From: Atherix ibis
Lineage: Eukaryota > Arthropoda > Insecta > Diptera > Athericidae
DNA length: 64,000 nucleotides
Direction of reading: 5' to 3'
Assembly: GCA_958298945.1 (NCBI GenBank)
Contig: OY282607.1
Location: 90,713,270-90,777,269, forward strand
Positions 36,880 through 48,330 of the stretch are shown piece after piece. A model generated the notes under the pieces. It ran no database searches. It was not told the origin of the DNA and was given only the letters and a program-made list of their open reading frames with translations. Every line of letters begins with the position of its first letter. Positions within the stretch are counted from its first letter, which is position 1. The translations under genes were made by a program, and so were the position numbers.

Positions 36880-39620
36880 TAAATATTTTATTGTCCACAC
36901 CTCTTCCACCTTCACCTTTCCCACAAAAAAATATAAGAACTTTCTCTAAAAATAAAAGTTTGTAAAATGGCTTTTTTTTTTTAATAGAAAAAATTCCATG
37001 TTTTTAATTGGCAAAAAAAAACTTTTACTAAAAAGAAATCAAGTTTTTTTAATTAACTTTAAAAGGAAAAAATTTTTGATACAAGAAAAAAGAACGTTTT
37101 TTTTACCAAAAATTACAAAAATTTCAAATTCCCCAATAACAAAAAAAAAACAAATTTACTGAGAAAAAATTCAAATTTGCTCAGGATAGACAACTTAAGT
37201 GAAATTAAATGCAATGAAAAATTGTTCACAAAGATACCTTTTCAGTTTTATTTAAAATCAGTTAAAAAATTGCAATAAAAGTAATTTTTTTTGTGCATAT
37301 ATATTTTTTTTGTTGCTGTAACAGACCGCGTCTACCAACCTTACAACAACAAAAAAAAAATAACAAAAAATTTTTTAACACATGTTTTTTTTTTTGTTCA
37401 GTGGAATATAACCAAAAAAGCTTTATTTTTGTACTAACCAAGTAGAAATTTATAATGTTTTCACTATAAAAAAATTTCTCCACAATGGCCAAGTTAGAAA
37501 AAAAATAAAAATGTTATTATCGTAAGACAAAAATAAATTATTTCATAAACAAATTCTAATTTTTCCAGGATGTCCAAATTAAGAAAAATGAAAATCAGTT
37601 AAAACCTATACGAACAGCCGTTTTCAATTTGATTTGTTCTAAAAAATAAAATTTTTTTATAAAAATTTACCATTTTCTAAAATAAGTTAAAAAAAAAAAA
37701 TAAAAAACCACTGAAACATATTTATTTGAGTGTAAAATTTGTAAAAAAAAGCATTTTGCTAACATGAACAAATTAATAACGTTTTCACAAAAATAAATTT
37801 TTGCACAATGGCCAACTGAAAAATTAAAATATTTTTTCCCTTTATATAATAAATTTTACTCAAACAAAAAAGAATTTTTTCTGTAAGTTTTCCATACAAA
37901 AAAAAACAACAGATTTAACTATGAAGAAAATAAATTATTTATCATAGAATTTATTCTTTCCAGGATAGGCAACTTAACTTAAAAGAACTGAAATTGAACA
38001 AAAACTTCAATTTCCTATTAAAAAGGAATACAAGTTTTCACCTAAAATAAAAAAAACTGTAAAAAAAAAAGTAAAATTTTTAATTAAAAAATCCAAATTT
38101 TTGCAGAATAAGCAACTTAAAAAAAAAAAGTTCAACAAAAAATTGAACACATTTCTTTTCAGTTTTATTTTTAATTAATTCCAAAGTTGCAATAAAAATA
38201 TTTCTTTTATTAATAAAAACTTATCAAGTATACCAATTATTAAAAAAAATCATACAACTACCAACCTTTCAAAAAATAAAAAAACACAGCCAAAACAAGC
38301 TTTTTTTAATGGATTTTATTCTAAAACAGCATTTTTCTAAGACGCAAAAATTAATGAAGTTTTCTGATAAAAAAATCTCAATAATAGCCAACTTAAAAAT
38401 TAAAATAAAATAATTTTCTCGTTCTCATTAATGAATTTTATTTTTTAAAAAATTTCCAAAAGACAAATGCAAGTTTTCGCTTAAAATAAAATAAAAAATT
38501 TTACTGTAAAAAAAATCCAAATTTTTGCAGAACAGACAACTTAAAAAAAATAAATTCAGCAAAAAATTGAGCATATTTCTTTTTAGTTTTATTTTTAATG
38601 AATTCTAAAGTTGCAATAAAAATATTTCTTTTATTTATAAAAACTTACCCAAGTCTACCAATTTTTAAAGAAAACTAATTCAACTACCAACCTTTCAAAC
38701 AAAAAAAAACAGACAAAAAACTCCTTTCGGCAATTTTTTTTAATGGATTTTAATCTAAAACAGCTTTTTATACGACGCACAAATTAATAAGGTTTTTCCG
38801 ATAAAAAATTCTCCATAAAATCGTTGGTTGGTAAAAAACCAACTTAAAAACAAAAAAAAAATATTTTCTACAAAATAAATGCAAGCTTTTTTTAGAATAA
38901 AAAAAAAAACAAATTTTACTGTAATTGAACAAAAACTTGTTGATTGAAGAAGTTAAAAAATTGCAATAATAATAATTTTTTGTAGCGTAAAAAAAAACTT
39001 ACCAAGTCTACCAACCTTTGAAAAAAAGACCTTTCGTTTTCCTTTTTCTTAATACTTAAATTTTATTTTAAAAAAAAAAACAAACAAGAAAAACGCAAAT
39101 TCTCCTTTAAAAAAGAACAAATTTTATTGTGAAAAAAAAATTTGCCCCAAAAAATTCATAATATTTCCAGGGCTGCCAACTTAAAAGAAATTCAATTCCA
39201 TAACAAATCATAAAAATCATCCTCTTAAGTTTTCTTGTTTAATCAACTTAAAATTTGAAATAATTCCCTTTTTTTATAAAAGTTTACCACGTCTACTAAC
39301 CTTTCAAAAAAAAAAAAAACGGTACTACCAACTTTTCAATAAAAAAAAGAAAAACGGTTAAGCTTTTGTTTTTAGTGGAAATTTACTAAAAAATAATTTT
39401 TTTAAATACAGAAATTTATAAGATTTCTGGAGAGAAAAAAATCCCTACGATGACCAACATTGGAGACAAAAATAAAAAATTTTCTCTATTTTTTTATAAT
39501 CAATTTCCTATTAAAAAACAAATAAAAACTTTTTATAGAGTGTGAATTATTTCATAAAATAATCATCTTAGTTTACTCTTCCAGTCAATATTTCTATTGT
39601 TTTCTTCAATTTTCCTCAAT
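36880..39620. repeat. Degenerate tandem array, ~320-460-bp units
   Basis: Recurring landmarks include CTACCAACC(TTTC) at about 37332, 38258, 38684, 39008 and 39325, AAAGTTGCAATAAAAATATT at 38183 and 38607 (424 bp apart), and a CCAGGATAGGCAACTTAA-like word near 37180, 37567, 37960, 38105, 38530 and 39165. Units are diverged and interrupted by A-runs, so boundaries are approximate. It is noncoding. Confidence 0.8.
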
Positions 39621-42563
39621 AAAAAAAAAGCCCCAAAAGAGCTTTTATCCATTTTAATCCTTTAATAAACGATTATAATCTTATGTATAAGACTAAATAT
39701 ATATTTATTTTCCCTTTTCCAATTCTAACAAAAGCCCATAGAAAAATTTATTAATAATTTTAAAAAAAAAGAACGATCATTAATTATAAAACATTAAAGA
39801 ATGAAACTCTCCAAAATAGAAATAACATTTTTGTAACATAAATCATAAAAGGAAAGAAAACTAAATAAGAAAATAAACGAAACTGCTTTTGTAGGAAAAA
39901 GGACGAAAGTTTGTATATGTTATTGTGTGGGGTGCGAGAATAGAAGAGCACATGGTTATTTATTTCCAATTTGCAAGCATAAGCATACATAAATTAATTA
40001 CCCCAAAGCATGACAACTAAATTATACACTCAACCTTTTATGTTAATTTAAACGAGAATTCTATGTGGAAGAGTTAATGTGGAGAAGAGGAGAAATAAAA
40101 TAAGGATATTTGGGAAATTACCGTAAATAATGGCGTCCGGTAATTGTGTTTGTTCGGTTGGTGGACTTGGTCTGTACCCAAAATGGTTACGCGGCAAGTT
40201 TTTAGTTTTTGCATTGATGTGAGTGAGTGCGTTTCAGTTGGTATGACTGACTGATGGTAATTGGAGAGGACGAGAGATGAGAGAACAATTCGTGAAAAAC
40301 TGACAGATTCTCATTCTGATAGTAGTAGTGGTGAAAATAATATGTGCGACCACCGATTTTGTGGTGGAAATAAATTCAAAAACTCAAAGCAACTCTAAAA
40401 GTGAGTGGAGATTTTTTTTTTCTCCAGTCTATGACAAATTCTGCTCAAATGTCATCATTTTTTCACCATACAACCACCAATCAACCATGTTGGAAAAGTA
40501 ATTTTTTTTGTGAAAAGTCTTTCTCGTAAAATCTCTACAAGAAAAAAAAAAATTAACTGATACTAATAAATTATTGGTATACACACACACAAACACTGCC
40601 AATAAAATAATCCTACAGAAATGCCTACTCTTCGAGAGGGTACAGTTTTTTTTCCTTCTAAATTCGCCTTTCTTTCTATTCTCTTCTTGTCAGTTGTTCC
40701 ATGGAAGCTTTTCCACTATTGACTGAACGAACAGCTTTCCAATATCATTGAACTCCATAAAGTATCTGTCAATACACTATCCTTAATTCTATCCTTTTCT
40801 GCTAATAACTTTATTTACCTGTTGTCCTGTTCCAGTATTTCTATTCCATTCGTTTTAATATCGGTTTCTCCGTCGGTGTTGTCTATTCCCCAAACGGACA
40901 CAGGTGCATTTCCTTTCAATGTGAACGAACAGCTTGCGCAAAACGAAAAAGCTCCGCAAACACACAATCGTGCAACTTCAAAAAACCGAATTATTTACTA
41001 TCCGTTTTAAGGATGCTTCTAAAACTTGCGCTCGAGTTGTTTCCTATCATCAGTTGTCAGTTGTCCTTATGATGTCACTCTGATAAGACCTCATTCGACT
41101 GTCGACTGTTTTGTTTTTGAATAGACATAGATACACGTCGGCCATTGTTAACGCGCCGATATACACTTTCAGGTGAAAGGACATTTTTTTTTATTCACTT
41201 TAGAACAAAAAAAATTCCTGACGTGCTATTTAAAATATTTTCTGCAGCCAAAAAAATAATAATAACAAAATAATAATGAACAAAAAGGGTCGGTTTTTGT
41301 TTTTTTTTTTTGTTTGAATTGTTCTATCCTTAGCGATTATCCCCGTTGAAGTTTAGTCCTTGAATAATTAGACGCCGTCCTGTTCGTAACATTTACCCAA
41401 GAGAGTTGATTTAATTATTTTAATTGCTTAATGACTTTTGATATTCATAAAGTTGTTTCTGGTTTTCATTACTCGACTTCAATAGCTTTTTAGGCACTTT
41501 GCATAAAATAAGGCAGAAATTATAATGAAAAATACTAAAAAGGACGAACGGAAAAAAAATAATAAGAAAAATACAAAACAAAAATATAAATATAAATAAA
41601 TAAACAGAAGATGTGTGGTAGGTTGGTAAAGGGGATAGGAAAGGTCCTTGGTGAGAAGGGAGAACATGTAGTCTCTCTCTCTCTCTCTCTCTCTCGTGGT
41701 AGGGCAATTAAATATGCGTAATATAGCGGAGAGGGGCAGGGAGAGATTACATAGTCAAATCGAGAATGGGAGCACTTATTCCTGTCGTCTAACATTCGAA
41801 ATTGTACAAATCAAGCTTGGGTGGCAGACGTGAACCTTTTCGAAACTCCAAAGGATCTGCCTGCTGGGCTTGGAGGGAGGGGGGGTTGTGTTTGAATATA
41901 ATGCCAAAAGGGAATATTTAAATTAACATAAACGGCAAAAATCATTTCAGTTATTTCTGTCTGTTTATTTCATTTCCTTTTGGAGAAAAAATTTGCTAAG
42001 TGAAATAATGTCGAGTTGTTGTGAATAAAGCCAACCCGTTTGGTCCTGCGAGTGTGATTGGGCGTTGGTGGGATTTGTTAGTGAGACTGGGGGTAGAATG
42101 GTGCTTAGAGTATATTATGTTGATGAAGGCCTGGCGTCGCAATAAAACAGATTGCTCATTTGTAAAGAAAATGATATTATCATCTTGGAATGTTTAGATT
42201 TACAAAAATAAATACGACGAGCATATAATAGAAAGGAACGGTTATGAATAAAATTTTTGCAAAAAGGAAAAGTTTAGAATCAATTTGGGGCAAATGTGAT
42301 GAAAATAGAAAATTATTAATGAGAAAATCTAAATGAAATAATTTAGAAAAGCTCTTGTATATGAAAAGAAAAATTATTGTTGTGTTTTGGGTGGGAGGGG
42401 AGGAAGGAGGATCACTTCTCGAATAAGGATTTTGGGGCTATTCAATTAGTAGTAAATTTCTTGGTTAAATTTTGGAAATAATTTTTTTAAGGTTCTTTTT
42501 TTTTGGCATTTCTTTTTGTAAGTTTATGATAGGAATTTGTGGTATTATTTTTTCGTCAATATA
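39620..42563. other. No firm gene; mixed sequence with simple repeats
   Basis: Includes a (TC)13 run at 41672-41697 and a less AT-rich part at about 40600-41180. A weak candidate exon is listed separately. No other exon or RNA gene was recognised. Confidence 0.5.
40836..41010 (+). CDS. Weak candidate terminal exon
   Basis: The acceptor-like sequence TTGTCCTGTTCCAG ends at 40835 after a pyrimidine-rich stretch. The frame that follows runs 58 codons to TAA at 41008-41010. The product contains S-V-S-P-S-V-L-S-I-P-Q-T-D-T-G, then N-V-N-E-Q-L-A-Q-N-E-K-A-P-Q. Base composition is closer to coding than to the surrounding DNA. There is no recognised domain, no obvious polyadenylation signal just downstream and no partner exon, so chance is a strong alternative. 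Confidence 0.15.
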
Positions 42564-42564
42564 C

Positions 42565-42592
42565 GTAGGCTACTATATATATTTCTGGCCTA
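42565..42592 (+). repeat. mariner left terminal inverted repeat
   Basis: Begins GTAGGCTACTATATATATTT and matches the right end over 28 bp with one mismatch. The innermost 25 bp are identical. Confidence 0.9.
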
Positions 42593-42738
42593 GGCAACAC
42601 TAAGTGTTGCCAGGTGCGATCTGACATTTCCATTGGAAAGTTTGACATTTTTTAGCATAAACGTACTCAGAACGTTTTGACGTACGACTATCATTTGTGT
42701 TGTTTACAGTGACTTGAAAAAATCAATTTGGCAAAAAA

Positions 42739-43791
42739 ATGGAATTAACTCGTGAACATTTTCGTGCGATCATTTTTCACAACTTTCGACGTGGATTATC
42801 ACGACAAGAGTGCATCGATGAACTTAAATCTTTGTATGGCTATGAAGCACCATCCTATAGCACTGTGAAAAACTGGTACAACGAATTCAATCGTGGCCGA
42901 CGCTCGCTCAAAGACGAATTCCGTGAAGGTCGTCCAAAAACAGCCGTTGTTCCAGAAAACATCGATGCCGTACGTGAACTGATAATGCAAGACCGTCATG
43001 TGACATACCGTGAGATAGAGGCATGCCTAGGCATTTCTCCCACCAGCATACATTCGATATTGCATGAACACCTGGCCGTAAAAAAGGTTTGTTCTCGTTG
43101 GATCCCGCACAATTTGACAATCGCTCAAAAAAAGGCTCGTGTGGATTGGTGTAAAGAAATGCTGAAAAAATACGATCGCGGTGCTTCAAAAGACGTTTAT
43201 AAGATCGTCACAGGTGACGAATCATGGATCTATGCGTATGAGCCCGAAACAAAACAGCAATCGACCGTGTGGGTCTTCCAAGACGAGTCAAATCCAACGA
43301 AAGTTGTTCGTGGAAGAAGCACTTCGAAGCAAATGGTCGCTTGTTTCTTTGGCAAAACTGGTCATGTGGCGACTGTTCCGCTTGTGCAACGTAGGACGGT
43401 CAATTCTGAGTGGTACACCACCATTTGTTTGCCTGAAGTCTTCGGAGAAATTCGAAAAACGAACAAGAGAAGTCGAATCATTGTGCACCATGACAATGCG
43501 AGCTCTCACACATCGGCTCAAACCAGCGCCTTTTTGACCGGACAAAACGTCGAATTGATGGGTCATCCTCCGTACAGCCCTGACTTGGCACCCAATGACT
43601 TCTTTTTATTCCCACACATCAAGAAAAAAATGCGTGGTCAACGATTTTCGTCGCCAGAAGATGCTGTTGAAGCATTCAAAAACCATGTTTTGGAGGTGTC
43701 TCAATCGGAGTGGAAAAAGTGCTTCGAAAATTGGTTTGAGCGCATGCAAAAGTGTATAAATCTTGATGGAGAATATTTTGAAAAACAATAA
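42739..43791 (+). CDS. mariner transposase, full length, 350 aa
   Basis: This cut-and-paste DNA transposase would bind the element's terminal repeats in the nucleus and integrate the element at TA sites. The length (350 residues) matches the 340-360 usual for mariners. The N-terminal half (about 1-115) is the paired helix-turn-helix DNA-binding region. The linker carries W-I-P-H-N-L at 121-126, a variant of the WVPHEL dimer motif. The catalytic residues are all present: D160 in T-G-D-E-S-W, D252 in H-H-D-N-A, and D287 in Y-S-P-D-L-A-P-N-D. Exactly 34 residues separate the last two, the DD34D signature. There is no stop, frameshift or intron. The start ATG at 42739 follows a run of A and fits family N-termini (M-E-L-T-R-E-H-F-R). 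AATAAA (43787-43792) overlaps the stop codon and may serve as polyadenylation signal. Function is not proven by sequence. Confidence 0.97.
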   Translation: MELTREHFRAIIFHNFRRGLSRQECIDELKSLYGYEAPSYSTVKNWYNEFNRGRRSLKDEFREGRPKTAVVPENIDAVRELIMQDRHVTYREIEACLGISPTSIHSILHEHLAVKKVCSRWIPHNLTIAQKKARVDWCKEMLKKYDRGASKDVYKIVTGDESWIYAYEPETKQQSTVWVFQDESNPTKVVRGRSTSKQMVACFFGKTGHVATVPLVQRRTVNSEWYTTICLPEVFGEIRKTNKRSRIIVHHDNASSHTSAQTSAFLTGQNVELMGHPPYSPDLAPNDFFLFPHIKKKMRGQRFSSPEDAVEAFKNHVLEVSQSEWKKCFENWFERMQKCINLDGEYFEKQ

Positions 43792-43792
43792 A
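43787..43792 (+). terminator. Candidate poly(A) signal overlapping the transposase stop
   Basis: AATAAA includes the TAA stop codon at 43789-43791. Compact 3' ends of this kind are common in mariners. Confidence 0.5.
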
Positions 43793-43828
43793 ACCTTTTT
43801 CGTTGATAAATATTCGCATTTTCATTAT

Positions 43829-43856
43829 TAGGCCAGAAATATATATAGTAGCCCAC
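43829..43856 (-). repeat. mariner right terminal inverted repeat
   Basis: Complement of the left terminal repeat. It is followed by TA and a TATATA run. Confidence 0.9.
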
Positions 43857-43887
43857 TATATATATATATAGTATATAGTAGTTTTAT

Positions 43888-43956
43888 AGTAAAAACAAAA
43901 ACCACAAAATCCTTTTCACGTATCCTGAAAAGGATTTTGTGGTTTTTGTTTTTACT
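43888..43956. repeat. Perfect palindrome: 31-bp arms, 7-base loop
   Basis: The left arm (43888-43918, starting AGTAAAAACAAAAACC) and the right arm (43926-43956, ending GGTTTTTGTTTTTACT) are exact complements over 31 bp, separated by CGTATCC. It lies 32 bp outside the right end of the mariner. Perfect pairing implies recent origin or active maintenance. It may be a very short foldback/MITE, a hairpin made by aberrant repair at a transposon excision or insertion site, or a source of a small RNA if transcribed. Confidence 0.97.
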
Positions 43957-44009
43957 CTTTGGGATAGTGAACAATTTTACAAGAAATTATCTTATCATTG
44001 AAGAAATTT

Positions 44010-44740
44010 ATCTTAAAAATAATGGAAACTGTCAGAAGAGCTCTTGAAGAACTCGATCCTTTTGAGGTAATTTTTAATGGATTTTTTTTGCATATTTCAG
44101 TTTGTACTTAACGGAATGCTCCAAAATTTAAGGATTTTCTGTAAAAACATAATTATTTTTATTTGGTTTTTAAAAAAAATAAGAAATTTCTCATTACCAA
44201 ATCAGGAATCTACGCGTTCTGTGGAGCTTTTTGCTGAAAAAAAAAACTAAAATTTATCGTAATGTGTGGGTTGTGGCTCTGTTTTGTTGAAATCACATAT
44301 GGTGCAGATGACAAAAAAAATTCGTTAATCTTATGGTTATAGCGACCAGAATTGATCGTAAATGGTCTGTCCTTCTTCACTCTCACGAAACTGACCCCTT
44401 CACACAAAAATTTACACAAATCAGTCGTTTTTCGCACGCAAATACAATGGCTTCATAAAAGTCACTTGAGGATTATCAGAGCGCAATATACGATAATTTT
44501 GCTAATTGACTTGTTCATCAAGCGACAAATGAGCCTCATCGCTGAAAAAAAAATTTTCTTGAAAAGTGAGCATCCAAAGTTTTTTGTTTCAGCATCCACT
44601 TGGGGTATCTTCGATAGTAAAGATAAAATGGCAAACCTTAAATTAATCAAATACCATCTTGGTTGGCACATAGGTTTGACAGCTGTCAACTAACAAGGCT
44701 ATACTTTTCAAACCACAAAATGGATAAAAAGAAAAATATC
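44010..44740 (-). mobile_element. rosa-like (DD41D) relic R5
   Basis: The minus strand reads F-Q-Q-N-R-A-T-T-H-T near 44268-44300, matching the second catalytic block with D replaced by N. A decayed S-D-E-A-H block (about 44525-44545) and the palindromic end TTTGACAGCTGTCAAC (44675-44690) are also present, followed by CCACAAAATGGATAA. The region of the third catalytic block is largely missing. It is a dead copy. Confidence 0.72.
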
Positions 44741-46754
44741 TTAAAATTGACCCAAGTTGAAGATAATAAAACGGTGGGGATTTTTTTTTCCCCCAATTAT
44801 GTAAATGATAAAATGAATATTTAATGTTCTAATTAATTTTCAAATATAAACGGTGGTCGTTTTTTTTTCTTCTAATTTTTATCGTAATTTTACAAAGTAG
44901 AATACTTTTTTAAGGACTAAAGGCCTCGTAACTGACTAAACTGATTAGAGACTGACTCTGATTTCTGGGTTCTATTTTTTTTTGTGAATAAAATAATTAA
45001 TGCTTGTCTAACATTAGTTTGACGGGAGGGGGAAGGGGTGTTCGTTGGGTGAAAATAAAATTGAACAGAAGAAAAAACTAAAAATGTATTTGATCTGGAA
45101 TTTTTTGCTCTTTTTAAATTTATAATTCTTAATTTGGATAGGTGGCAAAGGGGGGATGAGGAATAAGGAGATTGGCTTACACAAAAAGAGTTACCCAAAA
45201 ATGGCTAAAAGAAAAACTTTTCTTGAATAAATCTTTGGGGAAAACGAACTGGTTTCTGATAACAAATAATACTAATTTCGGGAGTAAAAAGTCCTTTTTT
45301 TGTTTTTGAAAGTTTTAAGGTGCTTTTTTTTGATAAACTTGGTTTTTTTTTTTAATTATATATTCGATATTAAATTGAAGTCAAAGTTCACTTTTTATTA
45401 AGAAAATCTACCAAATTAAATGTAATAGAACAATTTACATACATAAAAAGTATAAAACTTTCTCATCGAAAGTTTACTTAATCAAATGATGCGCTCCCAT
45501 AAATGTTTGAAGGATAATTAAAACGCACAAATGATAACCAAAAACAATTTAGAAAAATTATAATAATTTTAGTGATTATTTTTAATTTTTTATTTTTCTT
45601 TTATGCAAAATTGCCTACCTATTAAGGGATGGAAAATATTCAATAATAACAAATAAAATGGAATTTTTTTCCATTTTATATATTTTGAATTGTTAACTTT
45701 TAAGTAGATTTTTTTCCAAAATGACTTTCCAAAAAGTTTTACGTATTTTTTTGTTTCTCAAAAAAACCTCCCTTCATGTCCTTTGCGTCTCTTCTGCCCC
45801 TTTTTAATGGTCCTTTTTACTATTTTGTTTACAATTTTTCTCTTCCTTATTTTAATCTTTTTTGTTGGTTATAATTTCTTTTGACTAATAAAAATGGCCA
45901 ACAAAAAATTAGTCCTTTTTGGTTGTTGAAACATAGTAAATGACTACATAGAATTTACAGGACTACTTACTTTGGTGGGTGCATATTTAAATAAAAACAA
46001 ATTTACTCATAATGGTTGGCCACTTTTCGGATAATGTTTCTCTTCGCAAAGATTTCATTTAATTAATATTTTTTTTTAAGCAGCTTTTTCTATGAAAATA
46101 TTTACGAAATTTTTTTTTGCGCTCTCCTTTTTATGGAATTAAATTCATTTAAATGTTGGAGAATTAATTCAAATATTTTTTAATAAAAGTTTCCTATTAC
46201 TGGTATAGTCTAAGAGGGGGGGGGGGGGGGCAAGGGCAAGGGGTGTTTCTGTTTATTATTTTATTATTTGTATAAGTGTTTCTGTTTATTATTTTATTAT
46301 TTGTATTTTTACAAATTATAAAGTAAATGGTCAATTTTATTATTTGTATAAGTTCGTTTTGGTTGCAATTAACTTTTATAATTTGTAATTAATAATTGAA
46401 GATTTTTCTGAGAAAGTGTGCATTAAGAGTTTTAATTGAGAAAAAAAATTTGGTAATAAAGGAGACGAAAATATAACAACATAAATTGGAAGAAAGAAAT
46501 GGGAGTGTAAAAAAAAGACTCGTAATTGCAACGTTTTTAGACCAAATGTCATCAAATTTATGTTAAGTTCTATTACCAAAAATTAAAAAAAAAAACAACA
46601 ACAACAGAAAATAATAATAATTAAATTTAAAAAAAACCACTTTTCTTAAAAAAGAAAACTTCAAATCCAAATTATCCTTTGGAAAGTAAAATTACTGAAA
46701 AAATGCTTTGAAATAAGATTTAAATGAAATTAATTTTATTAAATTATTAAGCTT
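44741..46754. other. No recognised gene
   Basis: Homopolymer-rich AT sequence. It contains a run of fifteen G at 46216-46230 and, next to it, two direct copies of GTGTTTCTGTTTATTATTTT (46242 and 46277 approximately). Open frames show no domain. Confidence 0.55.
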
Positions 46755-47218
46755 ATACGTTGCCATTTTGCATAAACATTAGTTTATAACTGCCATAAGG
46801 TTTCTTGTAGGACTTATTTCTTTTGTTATGTCGAGCCACTATTCGTTTTTAAATGCTCCAAAGTTTGAAAATTGTCTGGCCAACAAGAAAATGTCTAAAA
46901 GCGTCTAAACGCAGTGTTTTTGGCATCGAGTAGATATCCTCTAACTTAGAAATTATGTGTCCTGGAATTTTTTTTCTAATTAAAGCCAAAATGTATCATG
47001 TTGAGTGGCTTAAAGCACCGTTTTGTTGAAACCACACATTACCCAGATTAAAAATCTTCCATTACTTAAAAATATCGATTGCTATACAATACGTCCAACG
47101 CGCTCAGAATTGAGAACAACGGTTTCTTCTTCAACATTTTTAAAGAAATACGAGCTAGCTTCAAATCAAAATGTACACCTTTGTGCAGATATAATAGCTT
47201 CTCTAGAGTCACTTTTGG
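46755..47218 (-). mobile_element. rosa-like (DD41D) relic R6, transposase part
   Basis: The + strand shows the TTGCCATTTTGC left end, a TTTCTTGTAGGACTT segment shared with R2, and the GTTTTGTTGAAACCACACAT segment corresponding to the second catalytic block on the minus strand (about 47010-47040). The coding sequence is broken by many stops. Its continuation toward the outer end is taken over by a 51-bp tandem repeat. Confidence 0.75.
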
Positions 47219-47660
47219 GTGTTCAGAGCCCCATATACAGAAATTTTGCTAATTGGCAATAACTTGTGGGTTTTCAGAGCCCCATATACAGAAATTTTGG
47301 TAATTGGCAATAACTTGTGTGTTTTCAGAGCCCCATATACAGAAATTTTGCTAATTGGCAATAACTTGTGGGTTTCCAGAGCCCCATATACAGAAATTTT
47401 GCTAATTGGCAATAACTTGAGGGTTTTCAGAGCCCCATATACAGAAATTTTGCTAATTGGCAATAACTTGTGGGTTTTCAGAGCCCCATATACAGAAATT
47501 TTGCTAATTGGCAATAACTTGCGTGTTTTCAGAGCCCCATATACAGAAATTTTGCTAATTGGCAATAACTTGTGGGTTTTCAGAGCCCCATATACAGAAA
47601 TTTTGCTAATTGGCAATAACTTGTGGGTTTTCAGAGCCCCATATACAGAAATTTTGCTAA
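47219..47660. repeat. 51-bp minisatellite expanded from within relic R6
   Basis: Nine nearly identical units with exact 51-bp period contain GAGCCCCATATACAGAAATT, at 47226, 47277, 47328, 47379, 47430, 47481, 47532, 47583 and 47634. Read on the minus strand in the transposase frame, each unit is the block around Q-N-F-C-I-W-G-S-E-N-P-Q. Because 51 is a multiple of three, both strands stay open for about 160 codons, but the frames that remain open are not the transposase frame, which has a stop in each unit. Units differ at only a few positions (GGTTTTC/GTTTTC, TGGG/GAGG/TGTG), indicating recent expansion. Confidence 0.95.
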
Positions 47661-48330
47661 TTGACGTTTCCAACAAGCCAGAAATGAGTCTCATCGCTAA
47701 AAAATATTATGTTTGAAAAAACGCAAAACGTGACTACAGCAAAATCACAACATTTGAAGAAATTATTTACAATTTTAACGTGCTACTTATATAAAATCCA
47801 TAGTTTAAAATGGCAAAGCATAGTTTATAAAATTGTAAAATTTCTATGACATATATATTTGACAACTGTCAAATGTCATGACTATACTTTCCAAACCACA
47901 CATTGGGTAACTCAAATTATTGTTCTTGCAATTGTTGATTGTTTGTTCCATATTTGATTTTTTTTTTGAACAATTTCACATTTGAAGTTATTTATTTAAT
48001 TTCTTTTTTGTAATTTTTGCAGTTTTTTTTTCGTAATTAAGTAATTTTATAGTTAAAATGTTCGACAACTCCAATCTCGCTTCGGTAAAGTCACGTGACA
48101 TAGAAAGTCACTCGGTCATTTATAGTATTTTAGAGCAAAATCACAACATTTGAAAAAATTCTTTACAATTTTAAATAACATTCTGCTTAAAATTAATAAG
48201 TGTAAAATCCACAGTTTAAAATGGCAAACCATAGTTTACAAAATTGTTAAATTTCTATGACATATACATTTGACAGCTGTCAAATGTCATGGCTATAATT
48301 TCCAAATCACACATTGAATAATTCTTTACA
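47661..48330 (-). mobile_element. R6 outer part with duplicated terminal region
   Basis: The block starting AGCAAAATCACAACATTTGA and ending after the palindrome and TTCCAAACCACACATTG occurs at about 47740-47913 and again at 48135-48322. The palindromes are TTTGACAACTGTCAAA (47858) and TTTGACAGCTGTCAAA (48269). Just inside 47661-47700 the minus strand reads S-D-E-T-H-F-W-L, the first catalytic Asp block. The terminal region was therefore tandemly duplicated, as in R4. Confidence 0.85.

Larger units (their letters stand above)
42564..43856 (+). mobile_element. Intact mariner (DD34D) transposon
   Basis: An element of about 1.29 kb is bounded by inverted repeats and contains a full-length transposase gene. 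The perfect 25-bp core of the terminal repeats begins GGCTACTATATATATTTC (42568-42592; complement at 43829-43853). Three more bases outward match with one mismatch (GTAGGC against GTGGGC). TA dinucleotides lie at 42562-42563 and 43857-43858, as expected for the mariner target duplication, although a one-base offset at the left end makes the exact boundary uncertain. Just inside the left repeat is a small hairpin, GGCAACACT-A-AGTGTTGCC (42593-42611). With an uninterrupted gene and nearly perfect ends, it appears much younger than every other element in the window. Confidence 0.95.

Noticed and set aside
47209..47716. Overlapping 161-165-codon frames on both strands with a perfect 17-residue repeat, looking like a repeat protein
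   Set aside because: They come from a 51-bp minisatellite derived from a decayed transposase block; the period is a multiple of three, so both strands stay open without coding.
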